Assembly (NCBI RefSeq): GCF_000003605.2
Contig: NW_003121417.1
Span: forward strand, 117,497 to 151,986
Direction of reading: 5' to 3'
DNA length: 34,490 nt
Source: Saccoglossus kowalevskii
Taxonomy: Eukaryota; Hemichordata; Enteropneusta; Harrimaniidae
Positions 1 through 11,872 of this stretch are shown here, in pieces. Numbering within the stretch: position 1 is the stretch's first letter; each line of letters begins with the position of its first letter. Under the pieces are notes generated by a model. That model saw only the letters and a program-made list of their open reading frames with translations. It was not told the DNA's origin and ran no database searches. A program made the translations under genes and the position numbers.

Positions 1-3000
1 ATGAAACACTAGTATATTGCTTTATCTCAAACAAAAGTTCTCGTCGTTGTTGATTTCAGTACATATTCAATCCATGGTTACGAGCAAACCACGTGACCAA
101 TTGCATTGACCTTCTCATTGGTGCATAGATTAGCATTCTTTGTGTCAGATCAATGGAAAATTTTTGCCAAGGAAAACAAAAACGATTTGGAAGCACCTTT
201 AATAGGGGTATATTTCCATTTTCTTCAAATCAAATTTAAAGATTTTAGATGCCACAATAACGTCAGCTCTTCTATAGCCTATCGTGGGCACTACATTATT
301 CGGAAATAGTAATTCCCGTACCTTTGAAAAAAATCCGTTGCGATACCGTCACCGGTGGCCATATTGAAAGGAAACTGCCCCCATTGTTCCAAGATTCAAT
401 AGTCCAAGTGTGTGATGTGATTTCGTGATAGTCAATAGCTAACCCATAAACACACACACGGAAAAATGAAATGACACTTATAACCACGTATGACCTTATG
501 ATCCTCATAAACGTTAAGATAACATCGGCACGTTCAGCGGAGTATTATTCCCAAAGCGTAAACACTAGCGTTGCCCGAATCCGTCGCACGGTTTCGCTGA
601 AGCGACCATCCATGACCGTCCCGCGAGCCCGTGCGAGAATGATAGTAAAAGCTGTATTTGACCTTCAAAGACACTACCAGGAACTTAATTAATTAACGTG
701 CGAAAGTGAAGGAAGTTCTGTTGACAAGGAATTATTCGATTAAGGGCTCCAATCGTTTAACACACGTCTTGAAAAGTACACTTAAAATATCAAACAAAAT
801 GTGCTTCCAATTTATATGTGTGATTTACACATAGTAGAGAATCTGTTTTCTATATTATTTCACCAATCACAATTTTCATCAAAATGTTTACCGTCCTACA
901 AAGTAAACGCTTTGGGACACTATGTTTTCATGAATTAAATTGTTATAAAATGCTAGAAATTTGCGGGATTATTTACAATTTACTTTTTCACCAAATCCTT
1001 CAAACAACTATTAAACAATCAAGAAGATGATTAATTTTTGATCGCATTTAGATAAATAGAGTATTCATTTCTATTATAATACTTCAATAATAAAAGATAA
1101 ACATATTATATTTTAAATATTTTTTTGTAAAAAATTAATTGAAATATTGATCATTTCACTTCTGATGCTCATATAAAAATTATAAATATTATAGTGTATG
1201 CTACTTTATATTTTTGTCTAATTGTTTTTATTCAAACATATTTTGAGTACGTATGTTTTTATAGTGCATGGACAACTAAAAAAAGTATAGCAATCCTTTT
1301 TGCTCAGATTTGTTGTTGTTGACGTCCGGGATTGAAACGTGCCGCTTGTTATTGGTGACAAGCGCCAACAGCGTCGAAACTGTCAGTAACATTCGTTTGA
1401 ATGGATTTCACCAATATTTAATTATATACGCCATATGTTGTCTTACACTAATCACAATGGTATTGTATACGAATTAGAAAGATATCATTATGACTGTACT
1501 AAATGCGCAGTAATATTTTAAAACTTTATGATACAAATATTGCAAAATCAAAAAGAATTTTACCAATTTGGCCATTATGTATGTTAAATTAATTTCCCTT
1601 CAACATATTCTAATTGGGTATTGGTTCCCTGAGTCAGATCATATTTAATAATTAAGGACTGCGATTTACATAACAACGGACTAATTGATTTGTATCATGA
1701 GTTCCCACTGGACTGGAATATGCTAAACTCAAACATAGCACAAGTAAATTTACTTAATCGATGCATATTAATTCTCATTTTATTATACTGATTAACATAA
1801 CAAGGTCTATTTGCATGTGGATTTTAACTGAATGGTTTAAAAGATATCAACGGCCACTTAAATCGAACAAGTATATTTCTTTGAATTATCTTTAAAATTG
1901 TAGAACCGGAATTCAACTTATAACCCGAGTATACAAAAATGAGCATTGTTCTTCTACTCCAACTGATCATGGTTACTCAGTTGATTTTTCCTTTTTCAAA
2001 ATGGTTCAGATCGAAACAAATACTGTCCCCAGTTGACGGGTATTAGCAATGCTTTCGTTTTTCATCATAAACTTAACAGTCGTACAATCTGCTCCGGATT
2101 GGCGGCGCTCATCTAATAGTCAACCCAATTGATGGTTAACAGCAAACAGGATACATAGAAAATTTCCATCTCTTTGGAGATAAGGATACGAGACAAACGA
2201 CATAAAATCAAACATCAACATGAAGATTTGAGAAGGCTGTTGGCTATATGCATACTACAAATAATGAACTGACCTTGCTAGCGGTGTTATCCCATCTGAA
2301 AACTTAATTTAATGTAATCAATTACGCGAATTCGCCATAACAGTATTTCCTCTCTTCAGATGTTTTGTGAAGATAGCAGAACATTAGTCTGCTTTGATTG
2401 CCAGAGGCCCCTGTAAAATATTATCGTATAAACAAGTACTATATAATGTTATTAAGCGATGTCCATGCCTTTGTGCCTTGGGATGGTGCTCTAATAGTCC
2501 GGAATAAAAAATATATGCGCATCCTTATGGTAATTTGTTTGTTTGACTGAATTTCCCCACTGTGTGATCACTTTTAAGTTTGTGCTTCTGTGCAGCAAGA
2601 TTATTCTTTAATATTTTCTCAAACCAATATTCATGAGTGCTCAGATAATATTCCCAAGGCCATAGCTCCATAAAACGTCAACAAATAACCATCAATAATT
2701 GCTTAAAATATTACACATATGGTAATAGTTTTCCCAATGCATCTTGGTCTCAAATGTAAATGATTTATTGCATGTGCTACAATGTATGTGTCTCATTTTA
2801 ATAAATATGATCTGTGGTGAAAATAATTATCTGTTTAAATCGCTAAGTTTTCAAAAAGCTTTGTCCAGTGTGTTAGGAAGTCTTTTTCTTGTCATTAACA
2901 CAAAAACGTCGGCAAAATGTAAATTTTTACTTGAAATACTGAACGCATTTGAAGTGCATCCACAATAGTCGACTTTAAATGCATGCTGCAATAAATGTTA

Positions 3001-4736
3001 TATTTTTGCTGAAAAGGTTTCGGCGTCCATCTTTAATTGCGCTTTTCTCATATCGCGAGAGGAAATCAACTCGACTTAAACGTACCGATCTATTATATAT
3101 GACCCGTGTTATACAGCGGCCTTTAGTACGCGAGAAACGCTTAACACAGTAATTGTGAAATCCTGCCAGGAGATTGTCACCACAGTTAGCCTGAACTACG
3201 CAACGTGATCGGAAAAATTAATCGTTATATTGCAGACCACTCTTGTCATTCCCGCTGGTCCGCTGTATTCAAGTCTCGACTTCAACGCGAAGCCGACAAT
3301 GACAATCCTGAAACTAAACCCAATGCGAAAAATGTAACTGGTCATCAACCGATTGATTTCACCGTAGTTATATTTAATACAGGAATTGCATTCGCATTAT
3401 ACAGTTCAATTTTTTGGTCGCAGGTTAGACTCGTAATTCCACGGACGATAGAAACAGAGTTTAATTAATAGTTACCTAGCTACGTCTATAGTTGTCCGGG
3501 ATACGCACAACATCATCAAATGTCCCGAGAACATCATCCATAATGTCATCCACATTACCATAGGAATGGTGCTCTCACGAGGCACACTTTCCACTGTCGA
3601 AATAACACTACATCCGGGTAGCGCAGCCTAATTATCGTCTCATATCTGGCAATGGTTTTAAAACGACGCTTTCCTCATTTTCGTATAATATATGTTATAC
3701 AGGGTAATGCCCTTATATTATTGATATCAGCGTTCGCATGTCAATATTATTTTATGTGTCATTTTTTTTTCTAATTTTCACATACTTTATTACACACTAG
3801 CTCAGAATGTTAAATCGAGGACGGCAGTTCTTGCGTTGGACTATCGAGCCAGAAAGTTTATGGCACTTTATGTCAGTATTTTGTTTCGATTACCCAGAAG
3901 ATATGGATATCGATTAATTCTTGTCAATACTCGATTTTGTCTTCAAGCCGTATGGCTGTCCCCATACTGTTATTACTCATGCTCGTACATACATATATAC
4001 ATACATAAAAGTTTGGTCTGTTTATGACGCTACACTCACGGCTAAGTATTAACCACATATCATTTCCCCCTGGTTATTCCACCCATCAGAATCTAGTATA
4101 AAGTATGTTAGGAATACTGGATGTACGTAGCAATTTAATCCAGCAGACGCGGCGCAGTCGAACTGTTCATTAGTCTATTTCTTTCTCAGACTCCCATATG
4201 GTTCGTACAATATTAGTGATGTTGCGGATATATCAAATCTCTCCAATATACAAGAATAGTGCAGTAATTTAGGGTTAATTTCCGTGAATGGTTGGGTTAT
4301 TTTGTACATGATGCATTCACATCGACCATTAGCTGACTAATAACTTCAATGACTCACAGTGCAGCACGGCGTACATGCAATCGGTGATGGTAAAATGCTT
4401 AACTCCTGAATGGTTACGCTATGGGAATATTTTTTGCATAGTTGCTAATTTACAGAATTTTATACAAAACATGTTATGCAATATGCTTCCATATGAACCA
4501 TCACGTCTTCCCTACAACTCAAGTGCTTGCAGCGACATGAGTGCCCCTCCTTCTGCCAACGGACAGAGCGCCCTCAATTCAATACCACACATAAACGAGA
4601 AGACAACAAAACAACCATGTGGACAACAATGCTTTTATTTAAAAAAGTAGTGTCATACATACATTCAGTGCGATAATCGTTCCTACCTCCATACTATGTA
4701 ATGTGATCGGTCCATGCAAACATGTTGATCTTTTGA
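1..4736. other. AT-rich DNA without a supportable gene
   Basis: I see no recognisable gene, RNA gene or mobile element here. Open frames reach only about 90 codons (3205-3468 and 4375-4650 on the plus strand). Neither has a motif I recognise, a repeat relation to the rest of the window, or clear splice sites. A small GC-richer patch lies at about 560-640 and another at about 1325-1380. Intronic or intergenic DNA is the simplest reading. Confidence 0.6.
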
Positions 4737-4812
4737 TTTTAAAGGGCCGTACTCGTCGCGCCACACATGCGCGAGATATATGGGTCTCATGTAAACAAAG
4801 ATGGCGACTTTG
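4737..4812 (+). repeat. CpG-rich short repeat, left end with TTAA (copy 1)
   Basis: A CpG-rich stretch in AT-rich surroundings begins with TTTTAAAG. It contains CGTCGCGCCACACATGCGCG and ends in ATGTAAACAAAGATGGCG. The first part aligns by eye to the left end of the TTAA-bounded element at 6996. The CGTCGCGCCAC-CATGCGCGAGAT core recurs with one mismatch at about 8881-8904. CATGCGC resembles the NRF1 motif and AAGATGGCG resembles the YY1 motif, so promoter activity is possible but only inferred. I could not place the right end. Confidence 0.45.
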
Positions 4813-4974
4813 ACTGTTGCGCAGATCAACGAGCACAAACTGAGACGTTATCAAGCTTTAATTTGGTATTTTCAGGTGATTGGAAGATATCGAAGGAGTC
4901 ACCGGAGGTATTCAGTGCAAGTCGCGCCCAGGTCAAACCTCACACTTGTGATTTCAATTAGAAGAGCGCATTGA
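4801..4974 (+). CDS. Small ATG-initiated ORF after an NRF1/YY1-like stretch
   Basis: A 57-codon frame starts at an ATG inside AAGATGGCGAC, directly after the CpG-rich repeat. The predicted peptide starts MATLTVAQINEHKLRRY and is basic, with several Arg-rich stretches, no membrane segment and no recognised domain. A TTTTCAG/GTGATTGG sequence at about 4870 could be a splice site, so this may be a first exon rather than a complete gene. ATGGCG following a CpG-rich repeat occurs again at 8965, which suggests a repeat-encoded leader. It may equally be a chance frame. Confidence 0.2.
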   Translation: MATLTVAQINEHKLRRYQALIWYFQVIGRYRRSHRRYSVQVAPRSNLTLVISIRRAH

Positions 4975-6995
4975 GTTATGGGAAAATCAATGTTTATCAA
5001 CACAAATGTCGCACGACGACTACCACCCTTTAACAACAAACGCCAACATCGCATTATAATTGTGGTTTCAAATATAAATATTAGAAATAATAATTCAAAA
5101 GTTGTTTATAATTTTAAGCTAAAGCACGAATTTTCGAAACAAATACATCTTACGCATGAGATCTCCTTATACAACACGCAATGCATAATGTATATTGTAT
5201 TTTGTTTTAGCTGCCATATTGTTTCGCTGTCTGTTCAGGCGATTAAGGCGTAGTGTCTAGAAGATACGTAATTACCTAAATTTGTTAAATGGCAAATTGG
5301 CTATTTCAATCTAAATAACGACGTAATAATAGTTACATATAATGCGGTTTAAATCACATAAGTAGGTATTAGTCACTTTACGTGCTCGCCCTTATGACTT
5401 GAGAATACACAGGTCATGCAGCTTACTACAACTTTTACATACAAAATGATTTCGAATTTAGAGGTCAGGACAAAAGTCAGATGAAGGTTAATATTCATAA
5501 ACTAAAGTTAAATTAATGAACCGGCTGTCATCATGCAGAAATAAGTTATGATGTGATCGTCGTTAACACAGTAAGTTATAACCGTCCTCATTTTTGCGAA
5601 ATGTGACATTCTACTAGTTCGGCTGATTATTGAAATATTTCTTTGGAAAATAACGGTACTTGTGTGCGCACTGGGCACCCTGAAATGGGTAGTAATGTAT
5701 GACAATTTTCACCTTAAATACTCAGTCTATGAAAGTCTTTTTAAATATAGTATAAATATAACATATTAGTTCAAAATATATGTGAAAATATAAAAGATCT
5801 GTGCAGTATTACCCGATATATTACAATCAGTCTATTAATTTGTAATTTTACACGCACCGTGTTAATTTTACGTACACAAAATGAAATACAGCATTTATAC
5901 TGTCACACCTGCAATGAGAAGGTGCAGTAAGTTAACGGAATAAAATCATGCGATCCACTTGGGACTTTAGAATTGTCTTGATCTCACAATATTACACTTT
6001 AGCATGAAATATCATGAAAAAGAAAATGTTCTTCATATTACAGGTATGACACATGACATGACCCCAATGCAGAGGTCAATTATCTGTCTAAACATTATTT
6101 TGACGGCAGACAATGCATGACCCGTATACGTCGGCGAATTTGGCAAGCAACCATTCAACTACGTTATTCGATTACTTAACTAATGTTCGTCTTAAGCCCG
6201 GCGCGACAGTGACTAGTGATGTAATAGCTAATGGTATTATCGATCAATAGTTCTGAAGGAAACTAAAACGGACGAGTACCTGTCGATCCCGTATTATTCA
6301 GTCTAATTGGGCCCTTCGGGTAATGGATACGTTTCAGATTTTGCGTGTACTCTGTGTTCGGCTGTCTGTTGATGAAAATGTAGCATTGAAGCATCCTATA
6401 CTCACTCATTGTCGATCAATTCTATTAAAACAAAATAACGACTATTCGATTCTCATTGCTGCATGCAAGCCGTAGTATTACATTCTTTGTTTGGTATTTA
6501 TTAATTTGTCACGTGTCTATCCAAGATAAAGATTCGCGTTCCACAGCATTTTCTTCGCAAAGATGAGCAAATAATTACAAACAAACATATTAATCTTCAA
6601 CCAGATTTAGTCAGTAATGATGTTTCAAGGTTTTTATCGCGTGATTTTATAATTGTTGCATCACAGGTACCGCAAGGTTGTCAATTAGCGACATGACCTG
6701 TAGCATCAACATCACAGAACACGTGTTGATGCCCATGGCTATGTTATTTGGTCGGTATGCATTAGGAAATAAGAAATGTACCGCCTGGAACATGGCATAT
6801 CACGCTTTAATTCGTTTTTCTCCTTTGGCGCGTTCGAGTCACACGATACACAAAAAATATTAAACACTCAAAGTTTTTGTCTCAAATTTCTGTTGATGAG
6901 TCAGACATAGATTATTCATTTTTTTGTGTTATACGTTATCTGTGGCTCAACTAAAAACAAACCATGACCAATGTGCATGCGATACTACAGCACTG
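4975..6995. other. AT-rich DNA without a supportable gene
   Basis: I see nothing supportable here. Open frames are under about 92 codons and lack recognisable motifs. No tRNA-like or snRNA-like sequence was noticed. Confidence 0.55.
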
Positions 6996-7130
6996 TTAAA
7001 GCGCGCGGTGGTCGTCGCGCAGCACGTGTTCGAATTTCATGTAAATAAACAATGTATTTTACACGCGTTGTATACGTCGTTATGAGTCCCAAATCGAACA
7101 GGACTCGGCACGCCGACCACCGCTCTTTAA
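6996..7130 (+). mobile_element. Short TTAA-flanked inverted-repeat element (MITE-like)
   Basis: The 135-bp CpG-rich segment begins TTAA then AGCGCGCGGTGGTCG. It ends with CGACCACCGCTCT then TTAA. The ends are inverted repeats once a 2-bp gap is allowed, and TTAA on both sides fits the target-site duplication of piggyBac or Kolobok elements. No transposase is encoded, so it would be non-autonomous. Its right part (reverse complement GGACTCATAACGACGTATAC then CAACGCGTGT) recurs at about 20701-20772. Its left part resembles 4737 and 8881. GTGTTCGAATTTC is loosely B-box-like, but the paired ends favour a DNA element over a tRNA-derived SINE. Confidence 0.55.
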
Positions 7131-8850
7131 AATAATCAACCGCTGTAGTTTATACTATTCTGTTGACGATCGAATGTGTTTAATTGGTGAGTTGTTACGT
7201 GATTAGTCATTCAGTCGTCCTACTACGATTGCTCGATGGATACTGCAGGTCATAACGTACTGGAAGCGCTACTTACTTCCATGCAGTGGCGTCACTTTAA
7301 ATCTATATGTGCCCAGGTCAATAAGTCGGCATTTCACATAAAGTACCGCGTACGTACATATTCCTAGTTGAAAGCAACGTAGAACTAACATATCATGACG
7401 TCAACACATTGCGAATAACGTAATAATATAATGGAAGTCCTGATATATAGAGTACAATAATATAATCGGTCAAGTAGCATCGATATTCACTGAAGTCTGT
7501 ACGTGTATAGTTTGGATTCAGATAAGACCAACTTCATTATGTGCGCCATATAAGGCAATTAATTGTAAGCTATTGTTATGCTATCATCTCGACTCAAATT
7601 GAATGTTTTGCTGATGATTTAGGAGATGTTCAGGAATTGACACGTCTATTATGTTAGGTTAACATGACAGACACAGTCTGAAAAAAAATATTAATGACGT
7701 TAAAAATAAATACACGACGATACTCGTCTGCAGCTGTCTAGGAGTTTCTGTAAATACCGTGCAGGCATTTTGAACATTATGTCTGTCTTCCGTTCGATAT
7801 GTGTATAGGAGCTATTTGACGATTCGTTATCGACTTTCCCAGAAAAAACAGCCATTAACGTTGGATAAAACTCACATCGATCAGCACTCAATGACACTCT
7901 GTTGGACTTTTCGTTCCTGTCAAAGCTAGTATACCCCTGTGTTTCCGGCGTCAATAAATCGCTAAAGATCTCTCTCGCAACAAACGCTTTATATTCTCAG
8001 TAAATATTTTAATAGGAATTTAAATTTACCGGGGACATAATGCAATGTAACAAAGAGTGTTATCGCAGCTAAAATATACACCACGTTTCCATGGTAACCC
8101 ATCCTGGCGTACATGTTGTGCGAAACTTGCCCATTGATTGAGATTTACGGCGATGTTTGAAAGAACACGCATATATTTTTTAGACTCAAATTATATGCAC
8201 ACATGAATTCCACATGAGAAGACGTTTGACACGCCATCGTTGTACTTTTTACAATAATATTTTTTTTGCGTGGCATTGAAAACGTATACATCAGCACAGA
8301 CAGTATAATACCACCTGAAATAAATTGCTCGTGTAGTTGATACTATTTGTAGAAAAAATGAATTCTGTGATTCAAGACGAAATCTCATCTTTTGTGCTGT
8401 TTTAAAAGGAAAGTGTGATATTCGGCGTACACATCAAGTTGAATACACACTGATTTGATAACCGAGACGTTAGTGATGCTACCAAGAAACAAACAAAATT
8501 ATAAAGATGAAAAAAATGCTTGAAATTGGTTATAACATGAATATCATGTGGACATTTAAAAGGACATACTGCAAAACACAATAATATAATTATTTCTGTC
8601 GTGTAATACATCACTGATCATGGCTATGGCATGTATACACGCGCTAGGCGTATACTATTCTGTTCTAGTGAATGCGGCTAAATTCGGAAATAAAAAAAAA
8701 GTGCATGCAAAATTAAACATTCTACAATTCATTTTCACCAAGCTATATGAAATGTACAATCCTTTTTTCTGGTACCCGTGACTGTAATGAGACGACTGCA
8801 CAGTGTTTCGCTAGTAAAAATAGTAAATGTTACGGGAAAACGTACACCCG
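7131..8850. other. AT-rich DNA without a supportable gene
   Basis: No gene is supported. A perfect TGACGTCA (CRE-like) lies at 7396-7403 and a palindromic X-box-like site at 8085-8098. Minus-strand open frames at 7700-7954 and 8402-8614 are short and lack recognisable motifs. Confidence 0.5.
8085..8098. promoter_or_regulatory. X-box-like palindrome (RFX-type site candidate)
   Basis: GTTTCCATGGTAAC matches the RFX-factor X-box consensus GTNRCC-N-RGYAAC-type palindrome at every constrained position I can check. X-boxes commonly sit upstream of ciliary genes in animals. No gene was found next to this one, so a chance match is quite possible. Confidence 0.25.
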
Positions 8851-9054
8851 GGGCCGTACTATCAGAGATAGCATTATAGTCGTCGCGCCACGCATGCGCG
8901 AGATTTGTGTTAATAAACACATCGTTTACCCCCACGTGCCACCATGTGCTAACAACAATTCAATATGGCGGCGAGTGAGTTTTCATCTGGGCGGTATGAT
9001 GAAGGCCGACATAATTTTAAGCCTAAGTCACTAAACATGCATAATTATGCGTAG
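8851..9054 (+). repeat. CpG-rich repeat copy 2, followed by an ATGGCGGCG mini-ORF
   Basis: GGCCGTACT at 8851 matches the start of copy 1. An extra 20-bp or so follows, then CGTCGCGCCACGCATGCGCG at about 8881. Downstream, an ATG at 8965 inside ATATGGCGGCG opens 29 codons (MAASEFSSGRYDEGRHNF...) ending at 9054. The layout of an NRF1-like motif, a YY1-like ATGGCG and a short N-terminal reading frame parallels copy 1. This suggests shared promoter and leader sequence from one element family. No TTAA boundary is clear here. Confidence 0.35.
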
Positions 9055-9467
9055 ACGCACCTCTAAAAACTATGCTGTATGATACGGTGTATATAAATGA
9101 CAAATATATGGCAATATGAAAGGGATCAACACATGACATATTAGTCAATATTCAATAACTCCAATGTATTTAAAAAGAGAGGGCATGGTACTTGCAATGT
9201 GTGCTACAACCAACAATGGCATACTGCTACTTCAAACGCATTATGGGAGATTAGCCTTTTTAATATTTACTCAGCTTTTTCGTCAGTCTGGTCAAATTCC
9301 GCTTTTGTTTACCAGATTGCAATAACACCTTTCACAAATATCCTGTTTTATGTACAGATATAGGATTATTAGGCTTCATTTGCATATGTGACAATACTAT
9401 ACCGATTTGTATACATGATAATAATATTCGGCACTGGGTAACATGATAGGGCTTTTTCCACTTACAC

Positions 9468-9862
9468 AGAACTGGGCTCTCACGAATGCAATTGGAGTAT
9501 GGAAGCGATATAGATAATCTCCAAAGCCTGTGGAATATCGGATTTATTGGACGAGTGGAGTAATTTGCATATGTTATGACCATAAATCCAATATCACACG
9601 GTCAATCATTGAAGGTCCTTTTTATGTACCCGTTTCACAACCTTTAGTTGCCATGGATTCATGGAATCATAAATTGTATGCGCCCATTTGTAAGGTTTTT
9701 GGAGACGTACCTTAACCATTTGCATATTGGAACGCTTTTCTTTGATGAGTTTACCGCAGATCATCGCCATCGATAAACAACTTTTCTGATTTTCTAGGAC
9801 ATCCATATGTTTACAGTTTGGTAACATTTTCCCAGCGGAACTTTTACATCTCACGGAAATTT
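9468..9862 (+). pseudogene. Broken LDL-receptor class B (YWTD) repeat region
   Basis: Three plus-strand pieces in different frames resemble successive LDL-receptor class B repeats, which build six-bladed beta-propellers in extracellular receptors such as LDLR and LRPs. Piece 1 (about 9468-9526) reads RTGLSRMQLEYGSDIDNL, like the [LI]xRxxLDGSD part. Piece 2 (9527-9690) reads PVEYRIYWTSG, then a basic turn and IIEG, then PLVAMDSWNHKLY; this matches YWTD, the following IxG and the next P-xx-(I/V)AxD-xxxxxLY. Piece 3 (9718-9862) reads LPQIIAIDKQLF, then a stop where Trp is usual, then FSRTSICLQFG. A possible acceptor (TTACACAG) precedes piece 1. Two frame changes and an in-frame TGA suggest a pseudogene, though assembly indels could mimic this. 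The assignment rests on motif resemblance only. Minus-strand open frames over the same stretch look like shadows. Confidence 0.35.
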
Positions 9863-11533
9863 AACAATCGATACATCATGAAATGAGTATGCACAGTACT
9901 TGCGTTGATAAACATATTGATTTTTACAAAATCCCTACTCTACTAAGAATCCTATATTCAATTCTAGACGCGTGAGATTTGATCTGGGCGAAATGGACCT
10001 GGTGATCATAGCGGTTAGAAAAGTGGTTCACTATATACAAATATACATTTTTGTACCATCCTTTTTCTTGTAAGCTGCGTAACATTCGAAGTTGTTTCCA
10101 CGGATCTGTGTTCATTGCATTATGATAAATGTACAATCTCATATCATACCCATATCTGGCGCATGCCCGGCGCTACAAAAACCGCCTTTCAAGGATGAAA
10201 GAAAATCAGTACAACGAACGCACCTTGTATAATTGGCGAATTTCTAAATGTACATTGAAAAAAATATTATTTGCCATATTTTAACCTGTTATTTAAAAAC
10301 AAATATTGTCAAGTCTTGCATATTGCTCTTTTGGTGCTCTTATTCAACATCGCTGCCCTGTAAACAGTGATATCGTTACAGCGATATATACAGACATATA
10401 AACTAACTTTGAACATCGTTGTTATATACAGTTTGGATGCATTTGACGTAAAATGGCATGGTGTATTAGGATACATACAGATACCTTGCTGACGTTATAT
10501 GCTTTATCACCGAAAATACCTTCTCCCTTTTTCCTCGTCAAGTTACCAACGTTTAGAAAAATGGCTATGGTTTTATCAACTTTGAAAATTTCTTGCTATC
10601 TTAACATTCTTTCTTTTGATTGTCACTAAAAAATGCCATTAATTTCTTCTTGGGAAGGTTTGATGTGACAGAAAATAGAAAATGTCTCATATGTTCCACA
10701 TGTCGAGTTAGTCCAACGGCCTAATCGAGAGGAGGCTCATTTAAGATTTTTGTTACGAGAAAAGGTAGACTAAATTTGATAGTTTAATGCGACAATTGCG
10801 TCCTAAAACCAAATGTTGCGTAGGAGGGTCGAAAGTAGATCTCGTGGTATTACAAAGAACGACGTAGTTGTTTTAATTTATTCATATTCAGGTTACGAAA
10901 ACATCATGTGATATATCATGTAATATATGAATTTACCCACTCCTATACCAAATATGAATAATCCTAATGCCTCGCGACATGTTACACATTCTAGTGTAAC
11001 CTATCATAGAGTAAATACGGCCAATCTAGTCTTACATCGAATAAATGACGCTATTTGTATTACAAACGTGCCTAATATGTCAGATATGTTTTATCCTAGA
11101 ACAAGCGTGGCCAATCCAAGCCCAACTATAGCGAGATATACACCATAAGTAATCGTTGTACTTCATTACACAGTAGTGTAACCTGTCAAATCATAATCTA
11201 CCATTATATTTCTCAAATGCCAACCATCCAGACACATCGCATGTCCGTAAAGTTATTAGCTTCTGTGAACCGGTTTGAATTGTTATTTTTAGGCTTTTTT
11301 TTCTCTGCGCAGTGCCTGTATAAAAGACGACCTTGATGAATATTCAATGAGAGGAATTTTCAATTAAGAGTAGAGCGATGCACACCATATACCACACCGT
11401 GAGTTGTTTTTCATTAGGGTCCTTCTCTTTGACTGAGCGAACATCAAACCTTGAACATTACGTAAATCCTAGGTCGAATGTGTTGGCACAATGCCAGAGC
11501 AGAATTCGAACAGCAAGGCAAAACAGGAAACAG
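9863..11533. other. DNA without a supportable gene
   Basis: I see no supported gene. The minus strand of 10930-11146 encodes a hydrophobic, Gly-rich stretch (VYLAIVGLGLATLVLG and later LGLFIFGIGVGKF). It is interrupted by stops, so it is only a weak hint of an old membrane-protein exon. A TATAAAAG sequence at 11319-11326 has no supported gene downstream. Confidence 0.45.
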
Positions 11534-11872
11534 TAAAACATGTTGAAAAAGCGACATGCAATTTTAGCGAATTGTGGTAAAATGACGTAATAGCGAAATG
11601 TTGATTTAGCAAATCTCTCTTGTCATTGTTGATTTCCTGTTTTCAGAATACTTGTCTGTCGCGTGACAAAATAAATGCGCAGTTATCACCTCCATAAAAA
11701 CAAAGAAAAACTGTAATTAGGAAGCGCCCCAGATTTTTATGTTCCGGATTACTGTATACAAATCCCCCAAACGTGGCCATTTTTTTAGTCATTAGCGTCA
11801 TCTTGAATTAGCGAATCAGTTCTCTCGCTAAATTCGTTAAAAAGACATTCTCGCGAAAAAGACATGTTTTAC
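11534..11872. mobile_element. MITE-like inverted-repeat element (copy 1)
   Basis: The segment starts GTAAAACATGTTGAAAAAGC and ends with GCGAAAAAGACATGTTTTAC. The two ends are imperfect inverted repeats over about 40-45 bp, sharing GTAAAACATGT, a CG pair, ATG, TTTTA and CGAATT in the same order. The interior is rich in TAGCGAA words. It encodes nothing. The right end recurs almost unchanged at 21757-21835, beside the assembly gap. No clear target-site duplication was found. Confidence 0.5.

Noticed and set aside
3205..3468. 87-codon plus-strand frame with a hydrophobic C-terminal half
   Set aside because: No recognised domain, no ATG context or splice sites, and no repeat relation; length is within chance for this window.
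7029..7042. B-box-like GTGTTCGAATTTC suggesting a tRNA or tRNA-derived SINE
   Set aside because: No A box or cloverleaf can be drawn, and the segment has paired inverted ends with TTAA, which fits a DNA element.
7396..7403. Three perfect CRE palindromes TGACGTCA (7396, 13269, 31365)
   Set aside because: Slightly more than expected by chance in 34 kb, but none sits beside a supported gene.
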